A stretch of DNA of 41,521 bases, taken from Nitriliruptorales bacterium. GTDB taxonomy: Bacteria; Actinomycetota; Nitriliruptoria; Euzebyales; Egibacteraceae. This document shows, one piece after another, positions 17,371-25,138 of the stretch (position 1 is its first letter; the number at the start of each line of letters is the position of its first letter). The notes beneath the pieces were generated by a model, which searched no databases, was not told the origin of the DNA, and saw nothing but the letters and a program-made list of their open reading frames with translations. Position numbers and translations under genes: made by a program. The stretch spans positions 1-41,521 of the forward strand of contig WHTC01000005.1 in assembly GCA_009379795.1 (NCBI GenBank), read 5' to 3'.

Positions 17371-17618
17371 ACCACCGGCGCCGACGCGCGCTGCAGCCAC
17401 CGTCGCGGACCAAGACGCGCTCGGCGGCGGTGCGGTCGCTCACGCGGCCGCTTCCTGGCCGCCTGTGCCCGCCTCTGCGCGGACTTCGGACTCGTCATCA
17501 GCAGTCCCTGCCTCGAGGCTTTCGGGAGGGAGCCGGGCATCCACCTCCGGGCCGGGGGTTTGGGCCGGTGCGGCGGCGACCAGGTCGGGGGTCGTGGGCG
17601 CCGCGACGAACAGCAGGA

Positions 17619-17656
17619 GCAGGCCCCCACCGCCCCGCACGCCGGTGGGGGCCTGC
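17619..17656. terminator. 14-bp perfect hairpin, probable bidirectional terminator
   Basis: GCAGGCCCCCACCG (17619-17632) and CGGTGGGGGCCTGC (17643-17656) are perfect complements with a 10-base loop. The position between converging genes fits termination of both the cox operon and the XRE gene. There is no U-tract, as is common for actinobacterial terminators. Confidence 0.7.
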
Positions 17657-17662
17657 CGCACA

Positions 17663-17689
17663 GGCGGTCTCTGCCCGGATGAGACCGCC
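17663..17689. terminator. 9-bp perfect hairpin, second terminator stem
   Basis: GGCGGTCTC (17663-17671) pairs fully with GAGACCGCC (17681-17689) over a 9-base loop. It lies 31 bp beyond the XRE stop on the minus strand and 6 bp from the 14-bp hairpin. Together they make a double terminator. Confidence 0.6.
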
Positions 17690-17720
17690 CGCCGGGCGGG
17701 CCGTGTCCTGATCGACGCGC

Positions 17721-19055
17721 TCAGGCCGCGGCGATCAGGTCGCTGAACTCGACGACTTCCGGCAGGTCCTTCCAGGGGTCCAGGCGCTTGCGGACCCCTC
17801 GTATGCGGTGCACCCGCGTCGCCAGGCCCGCATCCACAGCGATTTCGAGCGCTTCCACAGCGGTTCGGCTGGCCTGCTCGGGCTCGCCCTTCTGAGCGTA
17901 GGCCGCGGCCAGATCGGTCAGTACCGCCGAACGGTGCTCGAACCGGCCTGCGTCAGTACCGTTCAGCGCGCGGTTCAGCACCGACTCCGCTTCCGACGCG
18001 TCGCGCAGCAGTACATGGCACAGACCCCGGTACCCGTCGAGGCGGGCGTGATCCCAATGCCGGAACCGACCGACCAGTTGTTCGGGGCGCGCTTCGTCGG
18101 TGGCGTGCTCGGCCCGCTCCAGTGAGTCCTGACACGCTTTGGCGTCACCGGCGAGCGCGTGCTCCTCCGCCTCACAGGCGGCCAGCCACGCCCTCAGCGG
18201 CGCCGGCGAAGCCGGTCCGACGTGGTTCTTGGCTTCGTCCATCAACGCAAGCGCCTGCGCCGTGTCGCCGAGGTGCCCACCAAGAGGGACCGCGGAGTGC
18301 AGTGCCCGGCGAGCGCCCAGCGCGTGGGCACGCAGCGTTCCATTGCCGGATTCCCGCCCGGCGGCCTCAGCGACCTTGAAGTGCTCGCGGGCGTCGCCAC
18401 GGTTGTCCATGTGGAAGGACAGCCAGCCGGAGATGATCGCGGTCTCACCGGCGATCTCGTACAGCTGCTTGCGCACAAAATCCGGCTGCGTCGTGCCCAG
18501 CAGTGTTGTCAGCTCTTCCAGGTGTCCACTCACAGGACCGATGAGCGCTTTAGGGGCAACCGTGTCCTGCATCTGCCCATACGAGGTGGTCAGCGCTTGC
18601 AGATCTTCCAGTTGGCGCCTGTCCAGCTTGCCGGCGTTCTTCGTCGTCCACGCCAGGCGGGCGGGGTCGTCGATGGGAAGAGCCAGAGCCGCGCCACCCA
18701 CGCCCATGAGCCGAAGAAGCTCGCGCCGTCGCATGTCGTGGCTCCAGTCCTCGAGAACCTCGCGCACCGCGGCGATGATCGTCCCGGGGGCGTCCTCGAG
18801 CGTTGTGTCCTCAGCTACAAGAGGCCTTACCAGACCGAGTTCGTACGCATCCAGGTCGAAGATCTCGCACAGGAGTTCGCGATAGAGCGGCTTTGGGACC
18901 TCGCCACCGTTCTCCCAACGGCTGATGGTCGACGGCGACACCATGCGCCCACAGTGAAAGTGGAGCTCCTGCGCCAGCCGCTCCTGCGACCAGCCCTTGC
19001 GCTGCCGTTCTGCGCGCAGCCGTGAGTTCTTGCTCCTGCGCCGCCCCGTAGCCAT
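17721..19055 (-). CDS. XRE-family regulator with TPR-like C-terminal region
   Basis: The 444-residue protein starts with a basic segment and a helix-turn-helix domain (about residues 10-65, with GWSQERLAQEL and SPSTISRWENG). At about 108-125 it has RRRELLRLMGVGGAALALP, a hydrophobic segment after paired Arg that is common in the middle of large actinobacterial XRE regulators. The remainder (about 150-440) is helical with Ala-rich repeats (GDAREHFKVAEAAGRES, SEAESVLNRALNG, EPEQASRTAVEALEIA) like TPR units. Such proteins usually sense a small molecule or peptide through the TPR part. The ATG at 19055 follows GAGGTGG; 12 extra codons upstream are possible. It is the last gene of a leftward group with the two mini-genes at 19299-19734. 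Confidence 0.85.
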   Translation of the reverse strand: MATGRRRSKNSRLRAERQRKGWSQERLAQELHFHCGRMVSPSTISRWENGGEVPKPLYRELLCEIFDLDAYELGLVRPLVAEDTTLEDAPGTIIAAVREVLEDWSHDMRRRELLRLMGVGGAALALPIDDPARLAWTTKNAGKLDRRQLEDLQALTTSYGQMQDTVAPKALIGPVSGHLEELTTLLGTTQPDFVRKQLYEIAGETAIISGWLSFHMDNRGDAREHFKVAEAAGRESGNGTLRAHALGARRALHSAVPLGGHLGDTAQALALMDEAKNHVGPASPAPLRAWLAACEAEEHALAGDAKACQDSLERAEHATDEARPEQLVGRFRHWDHARLDGYRGLCHVLLRDASEAESVLNRALNGTDAGRFEHRSAVLTDLAAAYAQKGEPEQASRTAVEALEIAVDAGLATRVHRIRGVRKRLDPWKDLPEVVEFSDLIAAA

Positions 19056-19185
19056 CGACAGCCACCTCTCGGTAGGACGGGACGCCCACACCCCGATCGG
19101 GTGGCTTCACGCCAGCCTCCGGACGCTCCGTGCGTCATCCGTCGCCGCGCCGGGACTCGGCTGAGCATCTCTGCCCCGGCGAACG

Positions 19186-19208
19186 GAGTGTAACCGATAT
19201 TGGCACTC
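19186..19208. promoter_or_regulatory. Inverted repeat over a possible promoter of the XRE gene
   Basis: GAGTG (19186-19190) and CACTC (19204-19208) flank 13 bases. On the minus strand this interval contains TTACACT, a plausible -10 element (TANNNT), about 130 bp before the XRE start. I found no convincing -35. An autoregulatory operator is possible but weakly supported. Confidence 0.25.
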
Positions 19209-19251
19209 TCACCACGCTCGTCCCTGCATTTGCCTCATATTTCGGGATGGC

Positions 19252-19265
19252 GCTCTCCGGAGAGC
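19252..19265. repeat. 14-bp perfect palindrome between the 60-residue gene and the XRE gene
   Basis: GCTCTCCGGAGAGC is self-complementary. It lies 33 bp downstream of the stop of the 60-residue gene and about 200 bp upstream of the XRE start, so it could act as an operator or attenuating stem. A palindrome of this length can occur by chance in a window this size. Confidence 0.25.
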
Positions 19266-19298
19266 CTGTTGGCCTTCCGATTGAAGGGTGGTGCGAGG

Positions 19299-19481
19299 TC
19301 ATCGCACGGCTCTGCTCTTCACCAACAGCGCTCCTCGAATGTCTGCGACACGGGTGATCAACCGCGCCAGCTCAGTCTGGAGCGCGGGGTGGCGTGAACG
19401 ATGCTGGGCGGTCTGCAGGGCCACCACGGCGGCGGCGAGACAATCAGCGGGTGTTTCGCGGTCGACGGCGGTATAGGGCAT
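19299..19481 (-). CDS. Small helical protein of unknown function (60 aa)
   Basis: The sequence starts MPYTAVDRETPADCLAAAVV and is predicted to be helical throughout, with a single Cys and an Arg-rich C terminus (TRVADIRG, KSRAVR). The start overlaps the ribosome-binding region made by the end of the preceding gene: GGTGAGGTGAG lies immediately before the ATG, and the preceding stop is only one base away. This spacing and the good Shine-Dalgarno argue for a real gene translated with its upstream neighbour. I recognise no family. The local GC of 58% over 19181-19320 (hand count) is lower than in the flanking housekeeping genes. Confidence 0.55.
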   Translation of the reverse strand: MPYTAVDRETPADCLAAAVVALQTAQHRSRHPALQTELARLITRVADIRGALLVKSRAVR

Positions 19482-19482
19482 C

Positions 19483-19734
19483 TCACCTCACCGCCACGTG
19501 CCCGCGCATGTGCGCGGCGGCCGCAAGTTCGGCCAGTTGAGCAGGCGATTCGTCCGCTCGTGATTCCGCTCGTGATGTGGGCAGGAACACCTGCCGCCAC
19601 GTGCAGAGATGGCAACGGGCCCGCAAGCCCGTCAGGTCCGCCCCCTGCACCCTCGTCGCGCGAATGTCGAACATCCGTGCGACTCTCTGCGCAGTGGCCT
19701 CCAGTGTCGCGTTTCCTGACTCAGCCAGACTCAC
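19483..19734 (-). CDS. Small CxxC...HxxxH protein, possible zinc-binding (83 aa)
   Basis: The product begins VSLAESGNATLEATAQRVAR and carries C41-x2-C44 (RARCHLCTWRQVF) and H75-x3-H79 (AAAHMRGHVAV), the four ligands of a C2H2-like zinc site with a long loop of about 30 residues. I chose the GTG at 19734 because AAGGAGG sits 8 bases upstream; two bases of that ribosome binding site would touch an alternative GTG at 19740, and longer versions read through low-complexity sequence. It is followed one base later by the 60-residue gene and then the XRE regulator. The function is unknown; a DNA- or RNA-binding or regulator-partner role is inference from the motif and context. Confidence 0.6.
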   Translation of the reverse strand: MSLAESGNATLEATAQRVARMFDIRATRVQGADLTGLRARCHLCTWRQVFLPTSRAESRADESPAQLAELAAAAHMRGHVAVR

Positions 19735-19816
19735 GACCACGGCCTCCTTTCCCTCAGGCAAACGAGGTCGCCCGCTCTGGCCCGACAGTGCGAGGGGGCG
19801 AGCCCCGAATACGGGC

Positions 19817-19822
19817 AATATA
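19817..19822 (-). promoter_or_regulatory. Possible -10 element for the mini-gene/XRE unit
   Basis: On the minus strand TATATT lies about 80 bp before the GTG at 19734. This is one of the few AT-rich hexamers in the window. The hexamer 17 bases further upstream (TCTGCA) is a poor -35. The plus strand of the same spot reads TATAGT, which could serve uvrB instead. Confidence 0.3.
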
Positions 19823-19957
19823 GTGACGCGAGGCGACCTTGCAGAACCATGACGGAGCTTTGCAAGAAGATGTACGGATGGCCATGTCGCCCCGGCCTTC
19901 AGCGACACTTCCCTCCCTCCCGACGCGGAACCGCTGGCGGCTCACCGCCGCCCTACC

Positions 19958-22012
19958 ATGTTCCGCATGCCCAGATTCGAGGTCGTCAGCGAGTACGCCC
20001 CGGCGGGTGACCAGTCACGGGCCATCGAGGGAGTGGCCAGAGCCGTCACCGGGGGTGAGCGAGATGTCGTCCTGCTCGGTGTCACCGGGTCCGGCAAGAC
20101 CTTCACGATGTCGAAGATCGTGGAGTCGGTGCAGAAGCCCACCCTGGTCCTGGCGCCCAACAAGACGCTGGCGGCGCAGTTGGCGAACGAGTTCCGCGAG
20201 TTCTTCCCGAACAACGCGGTCGAGTACTTCGTCAGCTACTACGACTACTACCAGCCCGAGGCCTACGTACCCACCACGGACACTTACATCGAGAAGGACT
20301 CCTCGCTGAATGAGGAGGTGGAGCGGCTGCGGCACCGGGCCACCATGGCGCTGCTGTCCCGCTCGGACGTCCTGATCGTGGCCAGCGTGTCGTGCATCTA
20401 CGGCCTTGGCTCGCCCGAGGAGTACCGCGACCACGTGCTGGTGTTCGACCGAGATGAGGAACAGGGCCTGGACCAGAGCCTGCGCCGGCTGGTCGACCTG
20501 CAGTACGAGCGCAATGACCTCAACTTCACCCGTGGCAGGTTCCGGGTGCGCGGCGACACGCTCGAGGTATTCCCCGCGGACGCCGAGTTGGCGTACCGCG
20601 TGGAGTTCTTCGGCGACACGGTGGACCGCATCACCCGCCTGGACCCGCTGACCGGAGAACTGGTCGCCGAGCTGGACCAGGCGTGGGTGTTCCCCAACTC
20701 GCACTACGTCGCCTCACCCGAGCGCATGCAGCGCGCGGTCGCCACGATCGAGGCCGAACTCACGGAGCGGTTGGAGGACCTGGAGCGCGACAACAAACTG
20801 CTGGAGGCGCAGCGCCTGCGGATGCGCACCACCTACGACCTGGAGATGATGCGCGAGATCGGGTTCTGCTCGGGCATCGAGAACTATTCGCGGCACATCG
20901 ACGGGCGCAGGGCGGGGGAGACGCCGAACACGCTGCTCGATTACTTTCCTTCCGACCTCCTGCTGCTGGTCGACGAGTCCCACGTCACGATTCCCCAGGT
21001 CGGAGGCATGTTTGAGGGCGACCGGTCGCGCAAGCAGACACTCGTCGAGCATGGGTTCCGCCTGCCCAGCGCACTGGACAACCGGCCGCTGACGTTCGAG
21101 GAGTTCCGCGCCCGGGTCCCCCAGACCGTGCACGTCTCCGCCACACCGGGGCCGTTCGAGCGCCGGGTGTCGACCACCATCGTGGAGCAGGTGATCCGCC
21201 CGACCGGGCTGGTGGACCCCGAGGTGGTCGTGCGCCCGACCAAGGGACAGATCGACGACCTGATCGGCGAGATCCGCACCCGTGCCGAACTGGACGAGCG
21301 CGTCCTGGTCACCACGCTCACCAAGAAGATGTCCGAGGACCTGACCGACTACCTGCTGGAGTCCGGGGTAAAGGTCCGCTACCTGCACTCCGAAATCGAC
21401 ACGGTGCAGCGCATCGAGATCCTGCGGGAGTTGCGGCTCGGCGAGTTCGACGTGGTCGTCGGGATCAACCTGCTGCGTGAGGGCTTGGACCTTCCCGAGG
21501 TGTCGCTGGTGGCGATCCTCGACGCGGACAAGGAGGGGTTCCTGCGCAGCGAGACCTCGTTGATCCAGACCATCGGCCGGGCGGCGCGCAACATCAACGG
21601 CCAGGTCATCATGTACGCCGACTCGCTGACGGACTCGATGCAGCGGGCGATCGATGAGACCAACCGGCGTCGCAAGCTGCAGGTTGACTACAACGCCGCC
21701 AACGGCATCGATCCGCAGACGATCCGCAAGAAGGTCGGCGACATCATCCAGATGGCGCGCGCGGCCGAGGCCGGCAGGCCGTACCAGGCGACGCCGAGCA
21801 TGAAGCGGCGCCGCGGCCGAGCCGGTGCTGCCGAGGACGGCCTTGATGTCAGCGATCTGCCGCAGGAAGACCTCGGCCGGCTGATCCAGTCGCTGACCGA
21901 CGAGATGCACGAAGCCGCCGCCGACCTGCGCTTCGAGTACGCCGCTCGCCTCCGCGACGAGATCGCCGACCTCAAACGCGAACTCCGCGGCATGAAGGAG
22001 GCGATGGGGTAG
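19958..22012 (+). CDS. uvrB: Excinuclease ABC subunit B
   Basis: UvrB is the damage-verification helicase of nucleotide excision repair. It is loaded by UvrA and recruits UvrC. In this 684-residue protein Walker A is GVTGSGKT (41-48). The aromatic beta-hairpin that clamps one DNA strand is [12 protein letters not shown] (near residue 93). Later come the helicase motifs, including LVDESH, HVSATPG and [10 protein letters not shown]. The C-terminal UVR domain ([14 protein letters not shown]) binds UvrC. Two starts are possible, ATG at 19958 (MFRMPRFEV) or ATG at 19967 (MPRFEV); neither has a clear ribosome binding site. The gene stands apart from uvrA by 3.6 kb of accessory genes. Confidence 0.97.
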   Translation: MFRMPRFEVVSEYAPAGDQSRAIEGVARAVTGGERDVVLLGVTGSGKTFTMSKIVESVQKPTLVLAPNKTLAAQLANEFREFFPNNAVEYFVSYYDYYQPEAYVPTTDTYIEKDSSLNEEVERLRHRATMALLSRSDVLIVASVSCIYGLGSPEEYRDHVLVFDRDEEQGLDQSLRRLVDLQYERNDLNFTRGRFRVRGDTLEVFPADAELAYRVEFFGDTVDRITRLDPLTGELVAELDQAWVFPNSHYVASPERMQRAVATIEAELTERLEDLERDNKLLEAQRLRMRTTYDLEMMREIGFCSGIENYSRHIDGRRAGETPNTLLDYFPSDLLLLVDESHVTIPQVGGMFEGDRSRKQTLVEHGFRLPSALDNRPLTFEEFRARVPQTVHVSATPGPFERRVSTTIVEQVIRPTGLVDPEVVVRPTKGQIDDLIGEIRTRAELDERVLVTTLTKKMSEDLTDYLLESGVKVRYLHSEIDTVQRIEILRELRLGEFDVVVGINLLREGLDLPEVSLVAILDADKEGFLRSETSLIQTIGRAARNINGQVIMYADSLTDSMQRAIDETNRRRKLQVDYNAANGIDPQTIRKKVGDIIQMARAAEAGRPYQATPSMKRRRGRAGAAEDGLDVSDLPQEDLGRLIQSLTDEMHEAAADLRFEYAARLRDEIADLKRELRGMKEAMG

Positions 22013-22081
22013 AACATCTCGGCCCCAGCGGAGCTCGACGAGTTGTCGCTGCTGAGCCATCCCAGCGGAGGCCATCTCCTC

Positions 22082-22199
22082 CACGTGAATCTCACCGGTC
22101 AGCCCACCATCTTTCACCTTCACGTGAACGTGACCGGCACCGCATTGTGAAGCCGAGCGGCCGCCACGTGACCGGCCAGCACCACGTGAACCCGACCGG
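22082..22199. repeat. Cluster of CACGTGAA-N4-ACCGG repeats downstream of uvrB
   Basis: Three 17-bp copies fit CACGTGAA-N4-ACCGG: 22082-22098, 22121-22137 and 22183-22199. A fourth, shortened copy CACGTG-ACCGG lies at 22165-22175. The second copy sits in the palindrome TTCACGTGAA (22119-22128). Spacing is irregular, so it is not a simple tandem array. They lie in the 225-bp gene-free gap between the uvrB stop and the convergent FAD oxidoreductase. Possible readings are remnants of a mobile-element end, a protein-binding cluster or a stem-loop region. No gene is visible here. Confidence 0.7.
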
Positions 22200-22237
22200 G
22201 CATCGCGGCGACCCGTAAGCCTGGCGCGCGCGCCGGG

Positions 22238-23647
22238 TTAGCGGAGGTCGGCCCCCTGGCGGCGCAACTCCGTCTGGACCGCGTCAATGCCGACCTGGCG
22301 GGGCGGCCGGCCGCCGTCGGCCGCGAGCGCGGCGCACACCCCGGCCGCCTGCCCGGTCGCCATCGCGGTCGGGGTGACCCGGTATGACGAGTGGGCCACG
22401 TGTGTGCCCGAGATGCAGCGCCCGGCCGTCAGCAGCCCTTCGACGTCGCGCGGCAGCAGGCACCGCAGCGGGATGTCATAGGCGTCGCCGGCGGGCACGG
22501 TGCGCAGGTCGGTGCCCTTGCCCGTGGGGTTGTGGATGTCGACCGGGTACGTGCCACGCGCGATGACGTCGTCGAACTTGCGGGCGGCGAGGACGTCCTC
22601 GCCGGTCAACTGGTAGTCGCCGAGAATTCGCCGGGTCTCGCGTACCCCGATGTTGACCCCGCTCTGCGCCACGTAGGCGTCGGAGAAGCCGGGGACGTGC
22701 TTGGTCAGGAACTTCGCGATCTGGCGCATCTGCCACCGGCTGACCTGCTCTGCCCGGGTCAGGTCGAAGGCGTCGATGCCCAGTGCCCCGGTGACCCGGG
22801 TCGAGTTGACCGAGACCTCCCCGGGATGAGGCGTGGCGAAGAACAGCAGGTCCTCGCGGGGCAGGTCGAGCTCACCCGCCGCGCTGGCCTTCTCGATGAG
22901 CTCCCACAGGCCGTGCACGCTCCGCCACTGGTCGGGACGCTCCTCGACGTAGCCGGCGAAGCCCGCGGGGTCGAAACCGACCATGCGGAACATCAGTGTC
23001 ATCGGTTGCACGAGACCGTCCTGTGCACGGCCGATCTCGAACGGCGCGCCGGCGGCGGCCGCGATGTCCCCGTCGCCCGTGCAGTCCACGATGGTGCGTG
23101 CGCGGACAACCAGCGGCCCGGACTTGCTCTCGAAGATGACCCCCTTGGGGTCGTGCGGCTCCAGGACGCCGCTGGCGAAGGCGTGGAGCAGGTAGCACAC
23201 GCCTGCCTCATCAAGCAGATCCAGCGCGACGACCTTGAAGATCTCAGGATCGAACGGGACCGTGTAGCCGGTGCCAGGGGAGGGACGCATCGCTCCCCCC
23301 TCGGCGATGAGCCGCTCGATGACGTCGATGTGCTTGCCGGCGACGACCGGCTCGCCGATGCCGTGGTCGCTGGGCATCAGGCTGGTATCGCCCAGGCGAG
23401 GGGGCTGGGGCCGGCGGGTGTGGAACGACATCCACGGCATCACCAGCGCGGCGGTGGCGTTGCCGCCCAGGAAGCCGTAGCGCTCGGCGAGTATGACCTC
23501 CGCCCCGGCGGAGGCGGCGCCGAGCGCCGCACCGATGCCCGCCGGCCCGCCGCCGACCACCAGGACGTCGGTGTCGGCGACGACGGCGCCGCTGCGAGGC
23601 GGGAGGGCGATGGACCGCGAGGTGGGGGGGCGTCGAAGGGGCGGCAA
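22238..23647 (-). CDS. FAD-dependent oxidoreductase (FAD_oxidored family)
   Basis: The 469-residue flavoprotein has an N-terminal dinucleotide-binding motif VVGGGPAGIGAALGAASAG (from residue 30), followed by the acidic E of LAERYGFLGG that binds the ribose. DCTGDGDIAAAAGAPFE (near 190) and the C-terminal GRCISGTHVAHSSYRVTPT with MATGQAAGVCAA are typical of the PF12831-type family. These enzymes have varied and mostly unknown substrates. The start is a TTG at 23647 with GGAAGAG just upstream; about 25 unstructured residues precede the FAD motif, so a later start cannot be ruled out. It is transcribed toward uvrB, and its own upstream region contains an inverted repeat at 23748-23787. Confidence 0.85.
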   Translation of the reverse strand: MPPLRRPPTSRSIALPPRSGAVVADTDVLVVGGGPAGIGAALGAASAGAEVILAERYGFLGGNATAALVMPWMSFHTRRPQPPRLGDTSLMPSDHGIGEPVVAGKHIDVIERLIAEGGAMRPSPGTGYTVPFDPEIFKVVALDLLDEAGVCYLLHAFASGVLEPHDPKGVIFESKSGPLVVRARTIVDCTGDGDIAAAAGAPFEIGRAQDGLVQPMTLMFRMVGFDPAGFAGYVEERPDQWRSVHGLWELIEKASAAGELDLPREDLLFFATPHPGEVSVNSTRVTGALGIDAFDLTRAEQVSRWQMRQIAKFLTKHVPGFSDAYVAQSGVNIGVRETRRILGDYQLTGEDVLAARKFDDVIARGTYPVDIHNPTGKGTDLRTVPAGDAYDIPLRCLLPRDVEGLLTAGRCISGTHVAHSSYRVTPTAMATGQAAGVCAALAADGGRPPRQVGIDAVQTELRRQGADLR

Positions 23648-23747
23648 TGCTCTTCCAGGGTCCTGGCGGTCAGGCGCTGGCGGCGGGCCGGTTGCGGCTA
23701 CCCGGCGCGGCTGCCGAGTGCACCGCCGGGCGCCGCCAGCAGCTGAG

Positions 23748-23787
23748 ATTGAACCCCAGGCCTCGTATGCGGTGCCGACGGTTCAAT
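23748..23787. promoter_or_regulatory. Inverted repeat upstream of the FAD oxidoreductase
   Basis: ATTGAACC (23748-23755) and GGTTCAAT (23780-23787) are perfect complements separated by 24 bases, about 100 bp before the TTG start of the oxidoreductase and after the MBL gene stop. It could be an operator or a terminator stem for the MBL gene. The GGTTCAAT block recalls a tRNA T-loop, but no tRNA fold could be built. Confidence 0.3.
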
Positions 23788-23827
23788 GTTGATCTACCAG
23801 CCGCGGGCCGATCGGTGGTCCACGGGG

Positions 23828-24496
23828 TCACCAGCCACGCGCCTCCCAGTCCTGGAGGGAAGGACGCTCGGCGCCGATCGTGGTGTCGTCGCCGTGGCCG
23901 GGGTAGACCCAGGTGCCGTCGTCCAGGGCGAACAGGCGGATGCGCAGGGAGTGCATGATCGTCGGGAAGTCTCCCTGCGGAGTGGCGGTGTTGCCGGGCC
24001 CGCCGGGGAACAGGGTGTCGCCGCTGAACAGGTGCCGGTCGCCGAGCAGCACGCAGGTCGAGCCCGGCGTGTGCCCCGGCGTGTGCAGCAACTCGACCTC
24101 GGCCGCTCCGAAGCGGATGCGCCCGAGGTCGACCACCGGCACTTCGGCGCGGCGGGGGACCATCTCGGCGTCATCGGGATGCAGGTAGACGGGCGCGCCC
24201 GTCGCGTCGGCCACCGCGTCCAGCGCCTGCCAGTGATCCCCGTGGCCGTGGGTGGTCACGATCGCGGCGATGTCGCGGTCCCCGACTTCGGCCAGGATGC
24301 GGTCGGCCTCGTTGGCCGCGTCGATCAGCACCGCCGCTCCGGATCCCGTCTCGGTCAGCAGGTAGACGTTGTTGTCCATCGGCTCGACGGAGAGCTTCCG
24401 CACCTCCACCTGAACGCCTGCCATCAGCGGGACGGTGCGGGCGATCGCCGGACCGCCCGGCTGCACGTGCCCTCGGTAGTGGTCAGTGTCTGCCAT
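23828..24496 (-). CDS. MBL-fold hydrolase (glyoxalase II-like)
   Basis: The 222-residue metallo-beta-lactamase-fold protein has the metal motif THGHGDH (H83, H85, D87, H88), the third-ligand His in HTPGHTPGS (H142), Asp in SGDTLF (D160) and the last His in PGHGDD (H201). All dinuclear zinc ligands are present. The short helix-rich C terminus and the GDTLFPGG loop are like glyoxalase II-type thioester hydrolases and related MBL proteins found between uvrB and uvrA in many actinobacteria. The substrate is unknown. The ATG at 24496 is preferred over longer frames that enter the divergent neighbour. A TACGCT hexamer 8 bp before the ATG could be a -10 of a leaderless transcript. Confidence 0.92.
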   Translation of the reverse strand: MADTDHYRGHVQPGGPAIARTVPLMAGVQVEVRKLSVEPMDNNVYLLTETGSGAAVLIDAANEADRILAEVGDRDIAAIVTTHGHGDHWQALDAVADATGAPVYLHPDDAEMVPRRAEVPVVDLGRIRFGAAEVELLHTPGHTPGSTCVLLGDRHLFSGDTLFPGGPGNTATPQGDFPTIMHSLRIRLFALDDGTWVYPGHGDDTTIGAERPSLQDWEARGW

Positions 24497-24637
24497 GGCA
24501 GGCAGCGTAGAACGACCACAGCGATCGCGCTCCCGCGGCCGGACCTGCGTCTGGGGAGACGCGCTCCTCCAATCCGCATGACGGTATTCTCGGCAGAGAC
24601 GGATCAGAGAAGACGCTGCGGAGAGGACGGAGCGGAG

Positions 24638-25138
24638 ATGGCGGACTTCGTGGTCTGCACCATCGCTGGCCAGCGCTTCGAGTTGGCGCGGGAGCAGGTG
24701 GAGCGGGCGGTCGCCGGGACGCTGCCGGAACCGCTGCACGAGCACTTCGTGGTGATCGTGGGGCGGCGCTACCCTCCAAAGCAGGTGATCGCGCTGGTCA
24801 CCGGCCTGGATCGGGCGGACTTCGCGACCCATCAGGCGCGGCGTGTTCTGCGCCGCCTCGGGTTCCCGACGGGACGGCGACCCGCAGTCGCGGCCGAGCC
24901 CCAGGCGACCTACCAGGCCAGGGTGATGCCGCACGGGGGCAGGGAGGCCGAGGCACTTCGGCCGTATATCGGGAAGTGGGTGGCCCAGAAGGGGATTGAG
25001 GTGCTGGTCGCGGGAGACACCTTCGAAGAGGTTTATCGCTGGCTGGAGGAGCATGGCGTGGAGGCCGACGGCATGTTCCGGGTTCCGAGCAGTGAGATGG
25101 GGGCGTCCGGATGGACCAGTTGGTCGCTTGAGCCATGA
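24638..25138 (+). CDS. Small protein with possible ScoMcrA head-like N-terminal region (166 aa)
   Basis: Residues about 35-80 (HFVVIVGRRYPPKQVIALVT followed by GLDRADFATHQARRVLRRLGF) resemble the N-terminal head domain of ScoMcrA-type restriction proteins, with its 'YPPK...V' and '...LRRLGF' pattern. Residues about 108-140 (PYIGKWVAQKGIEVLVAG and EEVYRWLEEHG) resemble DUF5678-type small domains. No nuclease motif is present. The ATG at 24638 has a GGAG close upstream. The last codon overlaps the next gene in ATGA, so the two products are translationally coupled. A TATTCT hexamer lies 48 bp upstream. The domain names are from memory and should be treated as hypotheses. Confidence 0.6.
   Translation: MADFVVCTIAGQRFELAREQVERAVAGTLPEPLHEHFVVIVGRRYPPKQVIALVTGLDRADFATHQARRVLRRLGFPTGRRPAVAAEPQATYQARVMPHGGREAEALRPYIGKWVAQKGIEVLVAGDTFEEVYRWLEEHGVEADGMFRVPSSEMGASGWTSWSLEP

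Larger units (their letters stand above)
17365..17720. other. Gene-free spacer between coxG and the convergent XRE gene
   Basis: These 356 bp separate two converging units. Open frames exist on both strands, but they encode Pro/Ala/Arg-rich low-complexity sequence without ribosome binding sites, so I call no gene. What it does hold is two strong hairpins (17619-17656 and 17663-17689). Confidence 0.7.

Noticed and set aside
17440-17661. 73-residue open frame between coxG and the XRE gene
   Set aside because: It is low-complexity, has no ribosome binding site, and is overlapped by the strong terminator hairpin.
22119-22128. TTCACGTGAA as a stand-alone operator
   Set aside because: It is part of the larger repeat cluster, and a 10-bp palindrome alone is expected many times in this length of DNA.
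23740-23790. tRNA-like GGTTCAAT block upstream of the FAD gene
   Set aside because: No acceptor, D-arm or anticodon stem could be paired on either strand, and the T-stem has mismatches.
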